Shown here: piece by piece, positions 36,252 to 45,044 of the stretch
Layout of the letters: every line of letters starts with the position of its first letter
Position numbering within the stretch: position 1 is the first letter of the stretch
DNA from: Erwinia persicina NBRC 102418
Lineage (GTDB): Bacteria > Pseudomonadota > Gammaproteobacteria > Enterobacterales > Enterobacteriaceae
Length of the DNA stretch: 64,000 nt
Direction of reading: 5' to 3'
Assembly: GCF_001571305.1 (NCBI RefSeq)
Contig: NZ_BCTN01000001.1
Coordinates: 372,001-436,000 of the forward strand
Notes under the pieces: model-generated
Told to the model about the DNA's origin: nothing
What the model saw: only the letters and a program-made list of their open reading frames with translations
Database searches by the model: none
Made by a program: the position numbers and the translations under genes

Positions 36252-37634
36252 ATGAACAAACCGGAACTGCTTTCTCCGGCCGGGACACTGAAAAATATGC
36301 GTTACGCTTTTGCGTATGGCGCAGACGCTGTGTATGCCGGTCAGCCTCGTTACAGCCTGCGCGTTCGCAATAATGAATTTAACCATGATAATCTGGCGAC
36401 GGGCATCAATGAAGCCCATGCGCTCGGTAAAAAATTCTATGTTGTGGTCAATATCGCCCCGCATAACGCCAAACTGAAAACCTTTATTCGCGACCTGAAA
36501 CCCGTGGTGGATATGCAGCCGGATGCGCTGATCATGTCCGACCCCGGGCTGATTATGCTGGTGCGTGAGGCCTTCCCACAGATGGATATTCACCTGTCGG
36601 TGCAGGCCAATGCCGTGAACTGGGCGACGGTGAAATTCTGGCAGCAGATGGGCCTGACGCGGGTGATCCTGTCACGCGAGCTGTCGCTGGAAGAGATCGG
36701 TGAAATACGCCAGCAGGTGCCGGAGATGGAGCTGGAGATTTTTGTTCACGGTGCGCTGTGCATGGCCTATTCCGGGCGCTGTCTCCTGTCCGGTTACATC
36801 AATAAGCGTGACCCCAATCAGGGAACCTGTACCAACGCCTGCCGCTGGGAATATAACGTGCAGGAAGGCAAAGAGGACGCGGTCGGCAATATTGTGCACC
36901 GCCAGGCCCCGATTGCCGTGCAGAATGTGGAACCCACGCTGGGTGAAGGACAGCCGACGGACAAAGTGTTTATGATTGAGGAAGCGATGCGCCCCGGCGA
37001 GTATATGACCGCCTTTGAGGATGAGCACGGCACCTACATTATGAACTCGAAGGATCTGCGGGCCGTGGCCCACGTTGAACGCCTGACGCAGATGGGTATC
37101 CACTCCCTGAAAATCGAAGGGCGTACGAAGTCATTTTACTATTGCGCCCGTACCGCCCAGGTCTATCGCCGGGCGATTGACGATGCCGCCGCCGGCAAGC
37201 CTTTCGATCCCGCGCTGCTGGAAACGCTGGAAGGGCTGGCGCATCGGGGCTATACCGAAGGTTTTCTGCGCCGCCATACGCACGACAGTTATCAGAGCTA
37301 TGATGCCGGCTACTCGGTCTCCGACCGCCAGCAGTTTGTGGGCGAGTTTACCGGTAAACGGCGGGGATCGCTGGCGCAGGTGGATGTGAAGAACAAATTC
37401 AGCGTCGGGGACAGCCTGGAACTGATGTCCCCTTCCGGCAATATCAACTTTACCCTGACGCAGATGGAAAATGGCAAAGCGCAACCGGTTGACGTTGCGC
37501 CCGGCAACGGCCATCTGGTCTGGCTCCCCCTGCCGGAAGAAATGGATGTGCAGTATGCCCTGTTGATGCGCAACCTGCCGGGTACCACCACGCGGGATCC
37601 TCATGCAGCGGTCCGGGCAAAAGAAGTTACTTGA
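36252..37634 (+). CDS. trhP: Prephenate-dependent tRNA uridine 34 hydroxylase TrhP (YegQ)
   Basis: Protein of 460 residues from the U32 peptidase family that makes 5-hydroxyuridine at tRNA wobble position 34. The start E-L-L-S-P-A-G-T-L and the signature E-I-F-V-H-G-A-L-C-M-A-Y-S-G-R-C (near 160-175) followed by G-T-C-T-N-A-C-R-W define the family. The four cysteines in this region are likely iron-sulphur ligands. Length is close to E. coli YegQ. The neighbours baeR upstream and a CyaR-like RNA downstream match E. coli gene order. Confidence 0.95.
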   Translation: MNKPELLSPAGTLKNMRYAFAYGADAVYAGQPRYSLRVRNNEFNHDNLATGINEAHALGKKFYVVVNIAPHNAKLKTFIRDLKPVVDMQPDALIMSDPGLIMLVREAFPQMDIHLSVQANAVNWATVKFWQQMGLTRVILSRELSLEEIGEIRQQVPEMELEIFVHGALCMAYSGRCLLSGYINKRDPNQGTCTNACRWEYNVQEGKEDAVGNIVHRQAPIAVQNVEPTLGEGQPTDKVFMIEEAMRPGEYMTAFEDEHGTYIMNSKDLRAVAHVERLTQMGIHSLKIEGRTKSFYYCARTAQVYRRAIDDAAAGKPFDPALLETLEGLAHRGYTEGFLRRHTHDSYQSYDAGYSVSDRQQFVGEFTGKRRGSLAQVDVKNKFSVGDSLELMSPSGNINFTLTQMENGKAQPVDVAPGNGHLVWLPLPEEMDVQYALLMRNLPGTTTRDPHAAVRAKEVT

Positions 37635-37646
37635 TGTAACTGATTT

Positions 37647-37689
37647 TAGAATGCGATCACATTACCGTGTGGGATTCCTCGCTATGATG
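37647..37689 (+). promoter_or_regulatory. CRP site and class II promoter of the CyaR-like RNA
   Basis: TTAGA-N6-TCACA (37647-37662) matches the CRP half-site pattern TGTGA-N6-TCACA at eight of ten positions, with the right half perfect. A good -10 hexamer TATGAT lies at 37684-37689. If transcription starts seven bases after it (37696), the centre of the CRP site is at exactly -41.5, the class II spacing. A second TATGAT at 37724-37729 could give a shorter transcript. Confidence 0.6.
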
Positions 37690-37695
37690 CCCGCG

Positions 37696-37812
37696 CTCCT
37701 AACGAATAAATCCAAATAGCGTTATGATCCATTCAACTTTCTGCCTGAATGATGAATGATCTGTATCACCTCATTTGGCTCTCACGGCTCCCCCGTGCGG
37801 GCCATTTCTTTT
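37696..37812 (+). ncRNA. cyaR: Probable CyaR small RNA
   Basis: The 299-base gap between trhP and yegS is where E. coli encodes CyaR, a CRP-activated, Hfq-dependent small RNA that represses ompX, luxS, nadE and other messages. Three things support a homologue. First, there is a CRP-dependent promoter upstream. Second, the run CACCTCATTTGGCTC aligns with the CyaR seed region CACCTCCTTAGCCTG. Third, a terminator follows at once: GGCTC/CACGG pairing with CCGTG/GGGCC, then a T-rich tail (TTTCTTTTTTT). The 5' part is not clearly conserved. The transcript would be about 117 bases from the first promoter or about 75 from the second. The exact 5' end is uncertain. Confidence 0.62.
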
Positions 37813-37816
37813 TTTA
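37779..37816 (+). terminator. Rho-independent terminator of the CyaR-like RNA
   Basis: CACGG (37784-37788) pairs with CCGTG around a CTCCC loop. The stem is extended by GGCTC pairing with GGGCC, with one mismatch. It is followed by ATTTCTTTTTTTATC. It ends the predicted small RNA ahead of yegS. Confidence 0.8.
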
Positions 37817-37933
37817 TCGGTTCCCTTCCGGGCGCTTTTCAGAAAACTTTCCGCTTTTTCACCCGTGGCTCACCTTCTTACCCAGGGTATGCTATATCTT
37901 GATGCAAATCACACAGGCTTTCAGGGATTAAAA

Positions 37934-38833
37934 ATGGAAAAACATTCACTTACGCTGGCCATTTTGAATGGTAAAAGCGCCGGCAATGAGGCGCTGCGTG
38001 AAGCTGTTGCGGCGCTACGCGAGGAAGGTTTCCCGCTGGAAATCCGCGTTACCTGGGAATACGGTGACGGCGAGCGCTATGTGCGGGAGGCGGTTGAACT
38101 GCAGGCGCAAACGGTGATTGCCGCCGGCGGTGACGGTACCATCAACGAAGTGGCGACTGCTCTGGCGCGGTTATCTCCCGAACGTCGGCCGGTACTGGGC
38201 ATTGTGCCACTCGGTACCGCCAATGATTTTGCCACCAGCGCGGGCATCCCGCTGGAGATGGACAACGCATTGCGTCTGGCTATTCAGGGCAAAGCCAGCG
38301 CCATTGACCTCGCGCGGGTGAATAACGACCGTTACTTTATCAATATGGCTACCGGCGGCTTTGGCACGCGAATTACCACCGAAACGCCGGAAAAACTGAA
38401 GTCAGCACTGGGTGGCGTCTCCTACTTTATCCACGGCCTGATGAGGATGGATACGCTGAAGGCCGACAGCTGCACGCTGGAAGGCCCGGATTTTCACTGG
38501 CAGGGTGATGCGCTGGTGATCGGCATCGGCAATGGCCGCCAGGCGGGCGGCGGACAACGCCTCTGCCCGACCGCGCTGATTAATGACGGCAAGCTGGAAC
38601 TCAGTATCGCCACCTCACAGGAGCTGCTCCAGACGCTGGTGCATAAACTCACCAGTGACGAAGAGAACCCGAATCTGATCACCGCCTCCCTGCCGTGGCT
38701 GACAATCCGGGCACCCAATGAAATGACGTTCAACCTTGACGGCGAACCGTTAACGGGCACCGAATTTCGTATTGAAGTGATGCCCTCTGCACTGGAGTGC
38801 CGTCTGCCGCCCTCCTGTGAACTGCTGGCGTAA
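37934..38833 (+). CDS. yegS: Lipid kinase YegS
   Basis: Cytoplasmic or membrane-associated lipid kinase of 299 residues, the same length as E. coli YegS, which phosphorylates phosphatidylglycerol in vitro. The diacylglycerol-kinase catalytic motif [10 protein letters not shown] lies near residue 63, and [13 protein letters not shown] follows. A C-terminal region with G-N-G-R-Q-A-G-G-G is conserved. I chose the ATG at 37934 because AGGGA lies upstream at good distance and homologues start M-x-x-H; the longer frame runs into the small-RNA terminator. Confidence 0.94.
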   Translation: MEKHSLTLAILNGKSAGNEALREAVAALREEGFPLEIRVTWEYGDGERYVREAVELQAQTVIAAGGDGTINEVATALARLSPERRPVLGIVPLGTANDFATSAGIPLEMDNALRLAIQGKASAIDLARVNNDRYFINMATGGFGTRITTETPEKLKSALGGVSYFIHGLMRMDTLKADSCTLEGPDFHWQGDALVIGIGNGRQAGGGQRLCPTALINDGKLELSIATSQELLQTLVHKLTSDEENPNLITASLPWLTIRAPNEMTFNLDGEPLTGTEFRIEVMPSALECRLPPSCELLA

Positions 38834-38853
38834 TCCGTCGATCACAGCCCCAT

Positions 38854-38881
38854 GAATCCTGGCCATCGAACGTCAGGATTC
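38854..38881 (+). terminator. Hairpin after yegS
   Basis: GAATCCTG and CAGGATTC form an eight-base stem with a 12-base loop, 21 bases after the yegS stop. The tail is only mildly T-rich (GTCTTCATC). It may terminate yegS. Confidence 0.45.
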
Positions 38882-38947
38882 GTCTTCATCCCGTCCCGCC
38901 TCTGCCCATACTAATGTGATCCCTCTCGCGAATCCTGCACATGCAAC

Positions 38948-38964
38948 TTGTATGGTAGTACGTT
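38948..38964 (+). promoter_or_regulatory. Candidate GntR-type operator upstream of rspA
   Basis: TTGTA-N6-TACGTT is an imperfect dyad of the kind bound by FCD-type GntR regulators. It lies 46-62 bases before the rspA start in the most AT-rich part of the region. RspR, encoded at the end of the locus, is the obvious candidate. I found no second copy in the cluster, so this is tentative. Confidence 0.3.
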
Positions 38965-39009
38965 ATCAGCGTATTTTTTCATCATTGTTGGCGCACAAGG
39001 CGATTCAGA

Positions 39010-40224
39010 ATGAAAATTGTAAAAGCAGAAGTATTCGTGACCTGCCCCGGAAGAAACTTTGTCACGGTAAAAATCACCACCGATCAGGGCCTGACCGGCG
39101 TGGGCGACGCCACGCTCAACGGGCGCGAACTGCCAGTGGCGTCTTATCTGAAAGATCATGTCTGTCCGCAGCTTATCGGGCGCGATGCCCATCAGATTGA
39201 AGATATCTGGCAGTTCTTCTACAAAGGTGCCTACTGGCGTCGCGGCCCGGTCACCATGTCAGCCATTTCCGCCGTGGATCAGGCGCTGTGGGACATTAAG
39301 GGCAAAGCGGCGAATATGCCGGTCTACCAGCTGCTGGGCGGCGCTTCACGCACGGGCGTGATGGTCTACTGCCACACCACCGGCCACAGTATTGACGAAG
39401 TGATGGACGACTACGCAAAGCACAAAGAGCTGGGCTTCAAAGCTATCCGCGCGCAGTGCGGCGTGCCGGGCATGAAAACCACCTACGGGATGGCCAAAGG
39501 CAAAGGCGAAGCCTACGAGCCGGCGACCAAAGGTGCCCGTCCGGAAGAGCAGCTGTGGTCAACCGAAAAATACCTCGATTTCACCCCGACGCTGTTTGCC
39601 GCCATTCGCGATAAGTTCGGCTTTAACGAGCATCTGCTGCACGATATGCATCATCGCCTGACGCCGATTGAAGCCGCCCGCTTCGGGAAAAGCGTGGAAG
39701 ATTACCGCCTGTTCTGGATGGAAGATCCGACACCAGCAGAAAACCAGGAGAGTTTCCGCCTGATCCGCCAGCACACCGTGACACCGATTGCGGTAGGAGA
39801 AGTGTTTAACAGCATCTGGGACTGTAAGCAGCTGATCGAAGAACAGCTCATCGACTATATCCGCACCACCATCACCCACGCCGGCGGCATCACCGGCATG
39901 CGCCGCATCGCGGACTTCGCCTCGCTGTACCAGGTACGTACCGGATCCCACGGTCCGTCAGACCTGTCACCGATCTGTATGGCGGCCGCGCTGCACTTTG
40001 ACCTGTGGGTACCGAACTTCGGTGTGCAGGAATATATGGGCTATTCCGAGCAGATGCTGGAAGTGTTCCCGAACAGCTGGCGCTTCGATAATGGCTATAT
40101 GCACCCGGGCGATAAACCCGGTCTGGGCATTGAGTTCGATGAAAAGCTGGCGGCGAAATACCCCTATGAACCGGCTTATCTTCCGGTCGCCCGTCTGGAA
40201 GACGGCACCCTGTGGAACTGGTGA
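39010..40224 (+). CDS. rspA: D-mannonate dehydratase family protein RspA
   Basis: Enolase-superfamily enzyme of 404 residues that removes water from D-mannonate, and often D-gluconate, to give 2-keto-3-deoxygluconate. Metal ligands can be seen in L-L-H-D-M-H-H, F-W-M-E-D-P and A-V-G-E-V-F-N-S. The catalytic histidine is in [10 protein letters not shown] and a further acid in V-Q-E-Y-M-G-Y. Sequence closely follows E. coli RspA. The proline in S-H-G-P is, as I recall, typical of the low-activity group to which RspA belongs. It heads a locus with a dehydrogenase, transporter, second oxidoreductase and GntR regulator, all pointing to sugar-acid catabolism. Confidence 0.95.
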   Translation: MKIVKAEVFVTCPGRNFVTVKITTDQGLTGVGDATLNGRELPVASYLKDHVCPQLIGRDAHQIEDIWQFFYKGAYWRRGPVTMSAISAVDQALWDIKGKAANMPVYQLLGGASRTGVMVYCHTTGHSIDEVMDDYAKHKELGFKAIRAQCGVPGMKTTYGMAKGKGEAYEPATKGARPEEQLWSTEKYLDFTPTLFAAIRDKFGFNEHLLHDMHHRLTPIEAARFGKSVEDYRLFWMEDPTPAENQESFRLIRQHTVTPIAVGEVFNSIWDCKQLIEEQLIDYIRTTITHAGGITGMRRIADFASLYQVRTGSHGPSDLSPICMAAALHFDLWVPNFGVQEYMGYSEQMLEVFPNSWRFDNGYMHPGDKPGLGIEFDEKLAAKYPYEPAYLPVARLEDGTLWNW

Positions 40225-40234
40225 GGAGCACAAC

Positions 40235-41245
40235 ATGAAAAGCGTGGTGATTGAACGTCCGGGTGAGCTGTTTTTACAGCAGCGTCCTTTGCCTGAGCCG
40301 GCGGCCGGCGAAGTCAGGATCAAAGTGAAATACGCCAGTATCTGCGGATCTGACGTGCATATCTGGCATGGGCACAACCCCTTTGCGCGCTATCCACGCG
40401 TGATCGGCCATGAGTTTTTTGGCCTGATCGATGCGGTGGGCAGCGGCGTGGACAGCCGGCGGGTTGGTGAGCGCGTTGCCGTAGACCCGGTCGTCAGCTG
40501 CGGCCACTGTTACCCCTGCTCTGTGGGTCGCCCCAACGTCTGTAGCACCCTGCAGGTGATAGGCGTTCATCTTGATGGCGGTTTCAGTGAATACACGCTG
40601 GCCCCTGCTGCCAATGCCTATCTCCTGCCGGAGGCGATCCCGGACAGCCTGGCCAGCCTGGTGGAGCCATTTACCATCGCGGCCAATATCAGCGCATTTC
40701 TCAGGCCACAGCCTGAGGATATCGCCCTGATTTATGGTGCCGGGCCGATGGGTCTGACGGCCATTCAGGTGCTGAAAGGGGTCTATAAGGTGAAAACGGT
40801 GATCGTGGCTGACCGCCTGGAAGAGCGCCTGACCATGGCGCTGGCCAACGGAGCGGACCAGGCGCTGAACAACAGCACCACGCCGCTGGCTGAACAGCTT
40901 AATGGCGTACAGCCGACACTGATTATTGATGCAGCCTGCCACCCGGCGATTCTGTCAGAAGCCGCGGCGCTGGCCTCCCCGGCCGGACGTATCGGTCTGC
41001 TGGGCTTCTCCAGCGAGCCCTGCACCGTGACGCAGCAGAGCCTGACCAGTAAAGAGCTGTCGCTGTTTACCTCGCGCCTGAACAGCCACCGCTTCCCGCA
41101 GGTGATCGACTGGATGGAACAGGGCCTGATTCAGCCAGAAAAGCTGGTGACCCATACGCTGCCGCTGGCGCAGATTGAACAGGCAATGACGCTGTTTGAG
41201 AAGGATCCGCGCAGCTGCTGCAAAGTGATTTTACAGGTTAACTGA
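40235..41245 (+). CDS. rspB: Zinc-dependent alcohol dehydrogenase RspB
   Basis: Medium-chain dehydrogenase of 336 residues, related to E. coli RspB and to L-gulonate and sorbitol dehydrogenases. The catalytic zinc ligands are in A-S-I-C-G-S-D (Cys) and V-I-G-H-E-F (His-Glu). The structural zinc site is C-G-H-C-Y-P-C-S-V-G-R-P-N-V-C. The nucleotide-binding turn reads G-A-G-P-M-G. It probably oxidises or reduces a sugar acid linked to RspA. The ATG at 40235 has GAGGAG eight bases upstream and lies ten bases after the rspA stop, so the two are coupled. An upstream in-frame extension overlaps rspA and is not real. Confidence 0.93.
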   Translation: MKSVVIERPGELFLQQRPLPEPAAGEVRIKVKYASICGSDVHIWHGHNPFARYPRVIGHEFFGLIDAVGSGVDSRRVGERVAVDPVVSCGHCYPCSVGRPNVCSTLQVIGVHLDGGFSEYTLAPAANAYLLPEAIPDSLASLVEPFTIAANISAFLRPQPEDIALIYGAGPMGLTAIQVLKGVYKVKTVIVADRLEERLTMALANGADQALNNSTTPLAEQLNGVQPTLIIDAACHPAILSEAAALASPAGRIGLLGFSSEPCTVTQQSLTSKELSLFTSRLNSHRFPQVIDWMEQGLIQPEKLVTHTLPLAQIEQAMTLFEKDPRSCCKVILQVN

Positions 41246-41337
41246 CACCAGAACGCCGCAGGGGAATGACCCTGCCCTGCGGTCAACCCTAATACCTCTA
41301 CCTATAATCCCCGCTATAAGGGGAAGGAGTCACTCCC

Positions 41338-42621
41338 ATGTTTAAAAACCTGCGCTGGACGATCGTCCTGCTTCTGTTCCTTGTTTACATGATTAACTAC
41401 CTTGACCGGGTAGCGCTGTCCCTGACCGTGCCGATGATCGAAAAAGACCTGATGCTGAACGCAGAAGAGTTTGGCCTGATCTTCGGCAGCTTCTTCTTTG
41501 GCTATGCGATCTTCAACTTTGTCGGCGGACTCGCCACCGACAGATTCGGCCCGACGATCACCCTGGGCGTTGCCGTCGGCATGTGGTCGATTTTCTGCGG
41601 CTTTACCGCGCTGGCCACCGGCTTCTGGTCGATGCTCATCCTGCGCGTGCTGTTCGGGATGGCAGAGGGGCCAATCTGCGCCTCGGCGAACAAAGCCATT
41701 AACGGCTGGTTCCCTAAAAAGCAGGCGGCCACGGCAATGGGGCTGTTGAGCGCCGGGTCACCGCTCGGCGGCGCGGTAGCCGGTCCGATTATTGGTTATC
41801 TGGCCCTCGCCTTCGGCTGGCGTCCGGCGTTCGCCATTATCTGTTCGATTGGTATTGTCTGGATGGTGATCTGGTTCTTTATTGCCGCCGACAACCCGCT
41901 GAAAAGTAAGTTAATTAGTGAACGTGAACGCGCCCTGATTGCCCAGTTGAAAGACGAGCAGCTCAGCCCGGAAGAGGAGCTGTCACAGTCGCAGCATGGC
42001 CTGGGCTACTACCTGCGCCAGCCGATTATTCTGGTCACCGCCTTCGCCTTCTTCTGCTACAACTACATTCTGTTCTTCTTCCTGAGCTGGTTCCCGGCCT
42101 ACCTGGTACAGGCGCACGGGCTGGATATTAAGGCGATGAGTATCACCACCATGATCCCGTGGATTGTCGGCTTCGTGGGCCTGGCACTGGGTGGATTCAT
42201 CTCAGATAAAATCTTTAAAATAACCGGTAAGCTGCTGCTGTCGCGCAAAATTGTGCTGGTGGTCTCGTTAATGGCGGCGGCGGTTTGTGTCGCCTTTGCC
42301 GGTACGGTAAAAGAAGTCACTTCGGCCGTGGGTCTGATGTCGATCTCTATCTTCTTCCTGTATATCACCGGGGCGATTTACTGGGCGATTATTCAGGATG
42401 TGGTTCACAAGAGTCGGGTCGGCAGCATCAGCGGATTTATCCATCTGGTCGGCAGCCTTTCGGGGATTATCGGCCCGATTGTGACCGGCTATATCGTTCA
42501 GCATACCGGCAAGTTCGACAGTGCCTTTATCCTGGCCGGCGTCGTCGCCGCGCTGGGGGCCTTCCTGGTGCTGTTCGTGATCAAGCCGCCGAAAAAACTG
42601 GATACTCCGGTGTCCGTCTGA
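41338..42621 (+). CDS. MFS sugar-acid transporter (anion:cation symporter family)
   Basis: Inner-membrane permease of 427 residues with twelve hydrophobic segments. Y-M-I-N-Y-L-D-R-V-A-L-S at the first segment and G-L-A-T-D-R-F-G-P-T in the next loop are typical of the ExuT/GarP/GudP hexuronate and aldonate transporters. A-E-G-P-I-C-A-S-A-N-K-A is another family signature. It probably imports the aldonate used by RspA. It is 92 bases after rspB, with GGAAGGAG before the ATG, and could be read from the rspA promoter. E. coli has an MFS gene (ydfJ) near rspAB in an equivalent role, but I cannot say they are orthologues. Confidence 0.88.
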   Translation: MFKNLRWTIVLLLFLVYMINYLDRVALSLTVPMIEKDLMLNAEEFGLIFGSFFFGYAIFNFVGGLATDRFGPTITLGVAVGMWSIFCGFTALATGFWSMLILRVLFGMAEGPICASANKAINGWFPKKQAATAMGLLSAGSPLGGAVAGPIIGYLALAFGWRPAFAIICSIGIVWMVIWFFIAADNPLKSKLISERERALIAQLKDEQLSPEEELSQSQHGLGYYLRQPIILVTAFAFFCYNYILFFFLSWFPAYLVQAHGLDIKAMSITTMIPWIVGFVGLALGGFISDKIFKITGKLLLSRKIVLVVSLMAAAVCVAFAGTVKEVTSAVGLMSISIFFLYITGAIYWAIIQDVVHKSRVGSISGFIHLVGSLSGIIGPIVTGYIVQHTGKFDSAFILAGVVAALGAFLVLFVIKPPKKLDTPVSV

Positions 42622-42669
42622 TCATTGCGGGTGGGGTCCGCCCTGCCCGCTTTTTCCCGAGGATGGGTT

Positions 42670-44133
42670 ATGTTATCTACCAATTCACTCCCCCCCGACG
42701 TGCAGCGCCCGCTGTACAACCGCCAGGCACTGCGCACCCGCATGGTTCATATTGGTTTTGGCGCCTTCCACCGCGCCCATCAGGCCGTCTGCAGCGATCG
42801 ACTCGCCGCAGAACAGGGCAGTGACTGGGGCTACTGCGAAATCAACCTGAACAGCGGGGAGCTTATTACCGCCCTGCGTCAGCAGCAGCTGTGCTACACC
42901 GTGGCCGAAATGGCCGATGACCAGCTCAATCTGCGCGTTATCGGGGTTGTCACCGACGCGCTGCACGGCCAGAGCGACGGTATTGAAGCGGTGCTGGAGG
43001 CGCTGTGTCAGCCGGACGTGGCGATTGTTTCCATGACGGTGACGGAGAAAGGCTACTGCCACCATCCGGCCAGCGGTGAATTAAATCTCCAGCACCCTGC
43101 TATCCGCCACGATCTGGCCCATCCGGCGGCGCCGCAGTCCCTGCCGGGCATTATTCTGGCCGCCATTCTTCGCCGCAGAGAACGGGGACTGCCACCGTTC
43201 AGCGTGATGTCCTGCGATAATATGCCGGAAAACGGCCATGTCACCCGCAACGTGGTCACCGGGCTGGCTCGCCAGCAGGCCCCTGAGCTGGCGGAATGGA
43301 TCGGTCAGCACGTGACCTTCCCGTCGACCATGGTTGACCGCATTGTTCCGGCGATGACCAGTGAGACTCATCGGGCACTGACTGAAAAGCTGGGCTGTGA
43401 CGATCCGGTTGCTGTCGCCTGCGAACCCTTCTTCCAGTGGGTGATCGAGGATAACTTTGTCAGCGGTCGCCCGGCCTGGGAAAAAGCCGGGGCGGAGCTG
43501 GTGGACGACGTGCTGCCATTTGAAGAGATGAAGCTGCGCATGCTGAACGGCAGCCACTCGTTCCTCGCCTATCTGGGTAGCCTGGCTGGCTATGAGCACA
43601 TCAGCGACTGTATGGCCGATGCGCACTTTAAAAACGCAGCGCGTCAGCTGATGCTCGATCAGCAGGCCCCCACTCTGCGTGCCACCGGCGTTGATCTGAC
43701 GGCCTATGCGGATTCACTGATTGCCCGCTACGACAACCGCGCCATTAAGCACCGCACCGCGCAGATCGCCAATGACGGCAGCCAGAAGTTGCCGCAGCGC
43801 TGGCTGGACAGTATTCGCTGGCATCTGGCCCACGGCAGCCGCTTCGATCTGCTGGCGCTGGGAGTGGCAGGCTGGATCCGCTACGTCAGCGGCTGCGACG
43901 AGCAGGGGCAGCCGGTTACCATCAACGATCCCCTCCGTGACGAGCTGGCGAAGCGCGTAGCGGAGACAGAAGAGGGAGAACCGCGCGTGGCGGCGCTGCT
44001 TGGGTTAAAGAATATCTTCGGCGACGACCTGCCCGGCAACGACACCTTTGTGCGCCAGGTGAACCATTATTACCAGCTGCTGTTAACCCGGGGCGCAAAA
44101 CAAACCGTGCATCAACTGGTTGCCCGCGTTTAA
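42670..44133 (+). CDS. ydfI: Mannitol dehydrogenase family oxidoreductase (YdfI/UxuB-like)
   Basis: NAD-dependent long-chain polyol dehydrogenase of 487 residues. The Rossmann start is [14 protein letters not shown]. Further family motifs are [21 protein letters not shown] and the catalytic lysine region [13 protein letters not shown]. Its likely reaction is fructuronate/mannonate or arabinitol-type interconversion; with RspA it would take a hexuronate to 2-keto-3-deoxygluconate. I chose the ATG at 42670 because GAGGATGG lies just upstream and the conserved domain starts soon after; an upstream GTG adds 15 unlikely residues. E. coli YdfI is similar in length and also near rspAB. Confidence 0.9.
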   Translation: MLSTNSLPPDVQRPLYNRQALRTRMVHIGFGAFHRAHQAVCSDRLAAEQGSDWGYCEINLNSGELITALRQQQLCYTVAEMADDQLNLRVIGVVTDALHGQSDGIEAVLEALCQPDVAIVSMTVTEKGYCHHPASGELNLQHPAIRHDLAHPAAPQSLPGIILAAILRRRERGLPPFSVMSCDNMPENGHVTRNVVTGLARQQAPELAEWIGQHVTFPSTMVDRIVPAMTSETHRALTEKLGCDDPVAVACEPFFQWVIEDNFVSGRPAWEKAGAELVDDVLPFEEMKLRMLNGSHSFLAYLGSLAGYEHISDCMADAHFKNAARQLMLDQQAPTLRATGVDLTAYADSLIARYDNRAIKHRTAQIANDGSQKLPQRWLDSIRWHLAHGSRFDLLALGVAGWIRYVSGCDEQGQPVTINDPLRDELAKRVAETEEGEPRVAALLGLKNIFGDDLPGNDTFVRQVNHYYQLLLTRGAKQTVHQLVARV

Positions 44134-44225
44134 CTCTGGCGCTGATGCGCCAGCCTGATTAGACTGAAGGCTTTCACGCCACGTGCGGGCGGGCTGTCAC
44201 CCCGCCGCTAAAGGGAAGTTGCCGA

Positions 44226-44912
44226 ATGTCGACTGTCTATACCATTACCGCCAGTGAGCCGGTCAACCAGCAGATTTACCGTTTTCTGCGCCAGGATATC
44301 GTCACCTGTGTCATCCCCCCTGGCGCGTTTCTTTCCGAGAAAGAGGTTTCCACGCGCTTTGATGTTTCCCGCCAGCCGGTACGTGAAGCCTTTATCAAGC
44401 TGGCAGAGGCGGGCCTGGTGCAGATCCTGCCTCAGCGTGGCACCTTTGTGCGTAAAATTTCTGCCCGGCGGGTGGCTGACGGTCGGTTTATTCGGGAAGC
44501 CGTGGAGGCTGCCGTGGTGCGTCGGGCGGCGACAGAGGCCACGCCTGAAGGGCTGGCGGCTCTGGAACATAATCTGCAGTTACAGAGGCTGGCTGCCGAC
44601 CGCCACGACAGCCAGGCGTTCCTGCTGCTGGACGATGAATTTCACCGGCTGATTGCGCAGAGTATTGACTGCGAGCTGGCGTGGCAGACCGTGGAGAATA
44701 TCAAGGCGACGATGGACCGCGTGCGCTTTCTGACGCTGAGTAAGGTTTCTCCCCCGGAGAGCCTGATTGAGCAGCACCAGCAGATTTATCAGGCGCTGTG
44801 CGCAAAAGATGCCGATGCCGCCGGGCTGGCGCTGCAACGTCATCTGCAGGAGATGATTTTTTCCATTACCCCGATTGCCGAGCAGAACAGCGAATGGTTT
44901 GAAACGCTTTAA
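44226..44912 (+). CDS. rspR: GntR-family (FCD) regulator RspR
   Basis: Transcription factor of 228 residues, the length of E. coli RspR (YdfH), which represses rspAB. The winged-helix domain contains Q-I-Y-R-F-L-R-Q-D-I-V, P-L-S-E-K-E-V-S-like F-L-S-E-K-E-V-S and V-S-R-Q-P-V-R-E-A-F-I-K-L. The FCD ligand domain has metal-ligand histidines in D-D-E-F-H-R-L-I and Q-H-Q-Q-I-Y and in a C-terminal L-Q-R-H-L-Q-E-M. It closes the locus on the same strand, 92 bases after the mannitol dehydrogenase gene, and probably senses a pathway intermediate. Confidence 0.92.
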   Translation: MSTVYTITASEPVNQQIYRFLRQDIVTCVIPPGAFLSEKEVSTRFDVSRQPVREAFIKLAEAGLVQILPQRGTFVRKISARRVADGRFIREAVEAAVVRRAATEATPEGLAALEHNLQLQRLAADRHDSQAFLLLDDEFHRLIAQSIDCELAWQTVENIKATMDRVRFLTLSKVSPPESLIEQHQQIYQALCAKDADAAGLALQRHLQEMIFSITPIAEQNSEWFETL

Positions 44913-45007
44913 ACGATAGCGGGGCGACCGGAAAAAGGCCGCCCCGAGAGAACAGAACATGGATTCCCGTTTCACCGCGACAATGCATGCTTAACCGTAT
45001 CATGCAC

Positions 45008-45040
45008 GGGCTGACCTTCTTTTTTGGGTCAGCCCTTTTT
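45008..45040 (+). terminator. Rho-independent terminator between rspR and fbaB
   Basis: GGGCTGACC and GGTCAGCCC form a nine-base stem around a T-rich loop, followed by TTTTT. It lies 96 bases after the rspR stop and just before the convergent fbaB stop. Another GC-rich hairpin without a T-run (GGGGCGACC/GGCCGCCCC, 44921-44945) lies upstream of it. Confidence 0.8.
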
Positions 45041-45044
45041 ACCG

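Noticed and set aside
37749-37931. Open frame of 60 codons in the trhP-yegS gap
   Set aside because: It crosses the small-RNA terminator hairpin and T-run; the region is better explained as a non-coding RNA.
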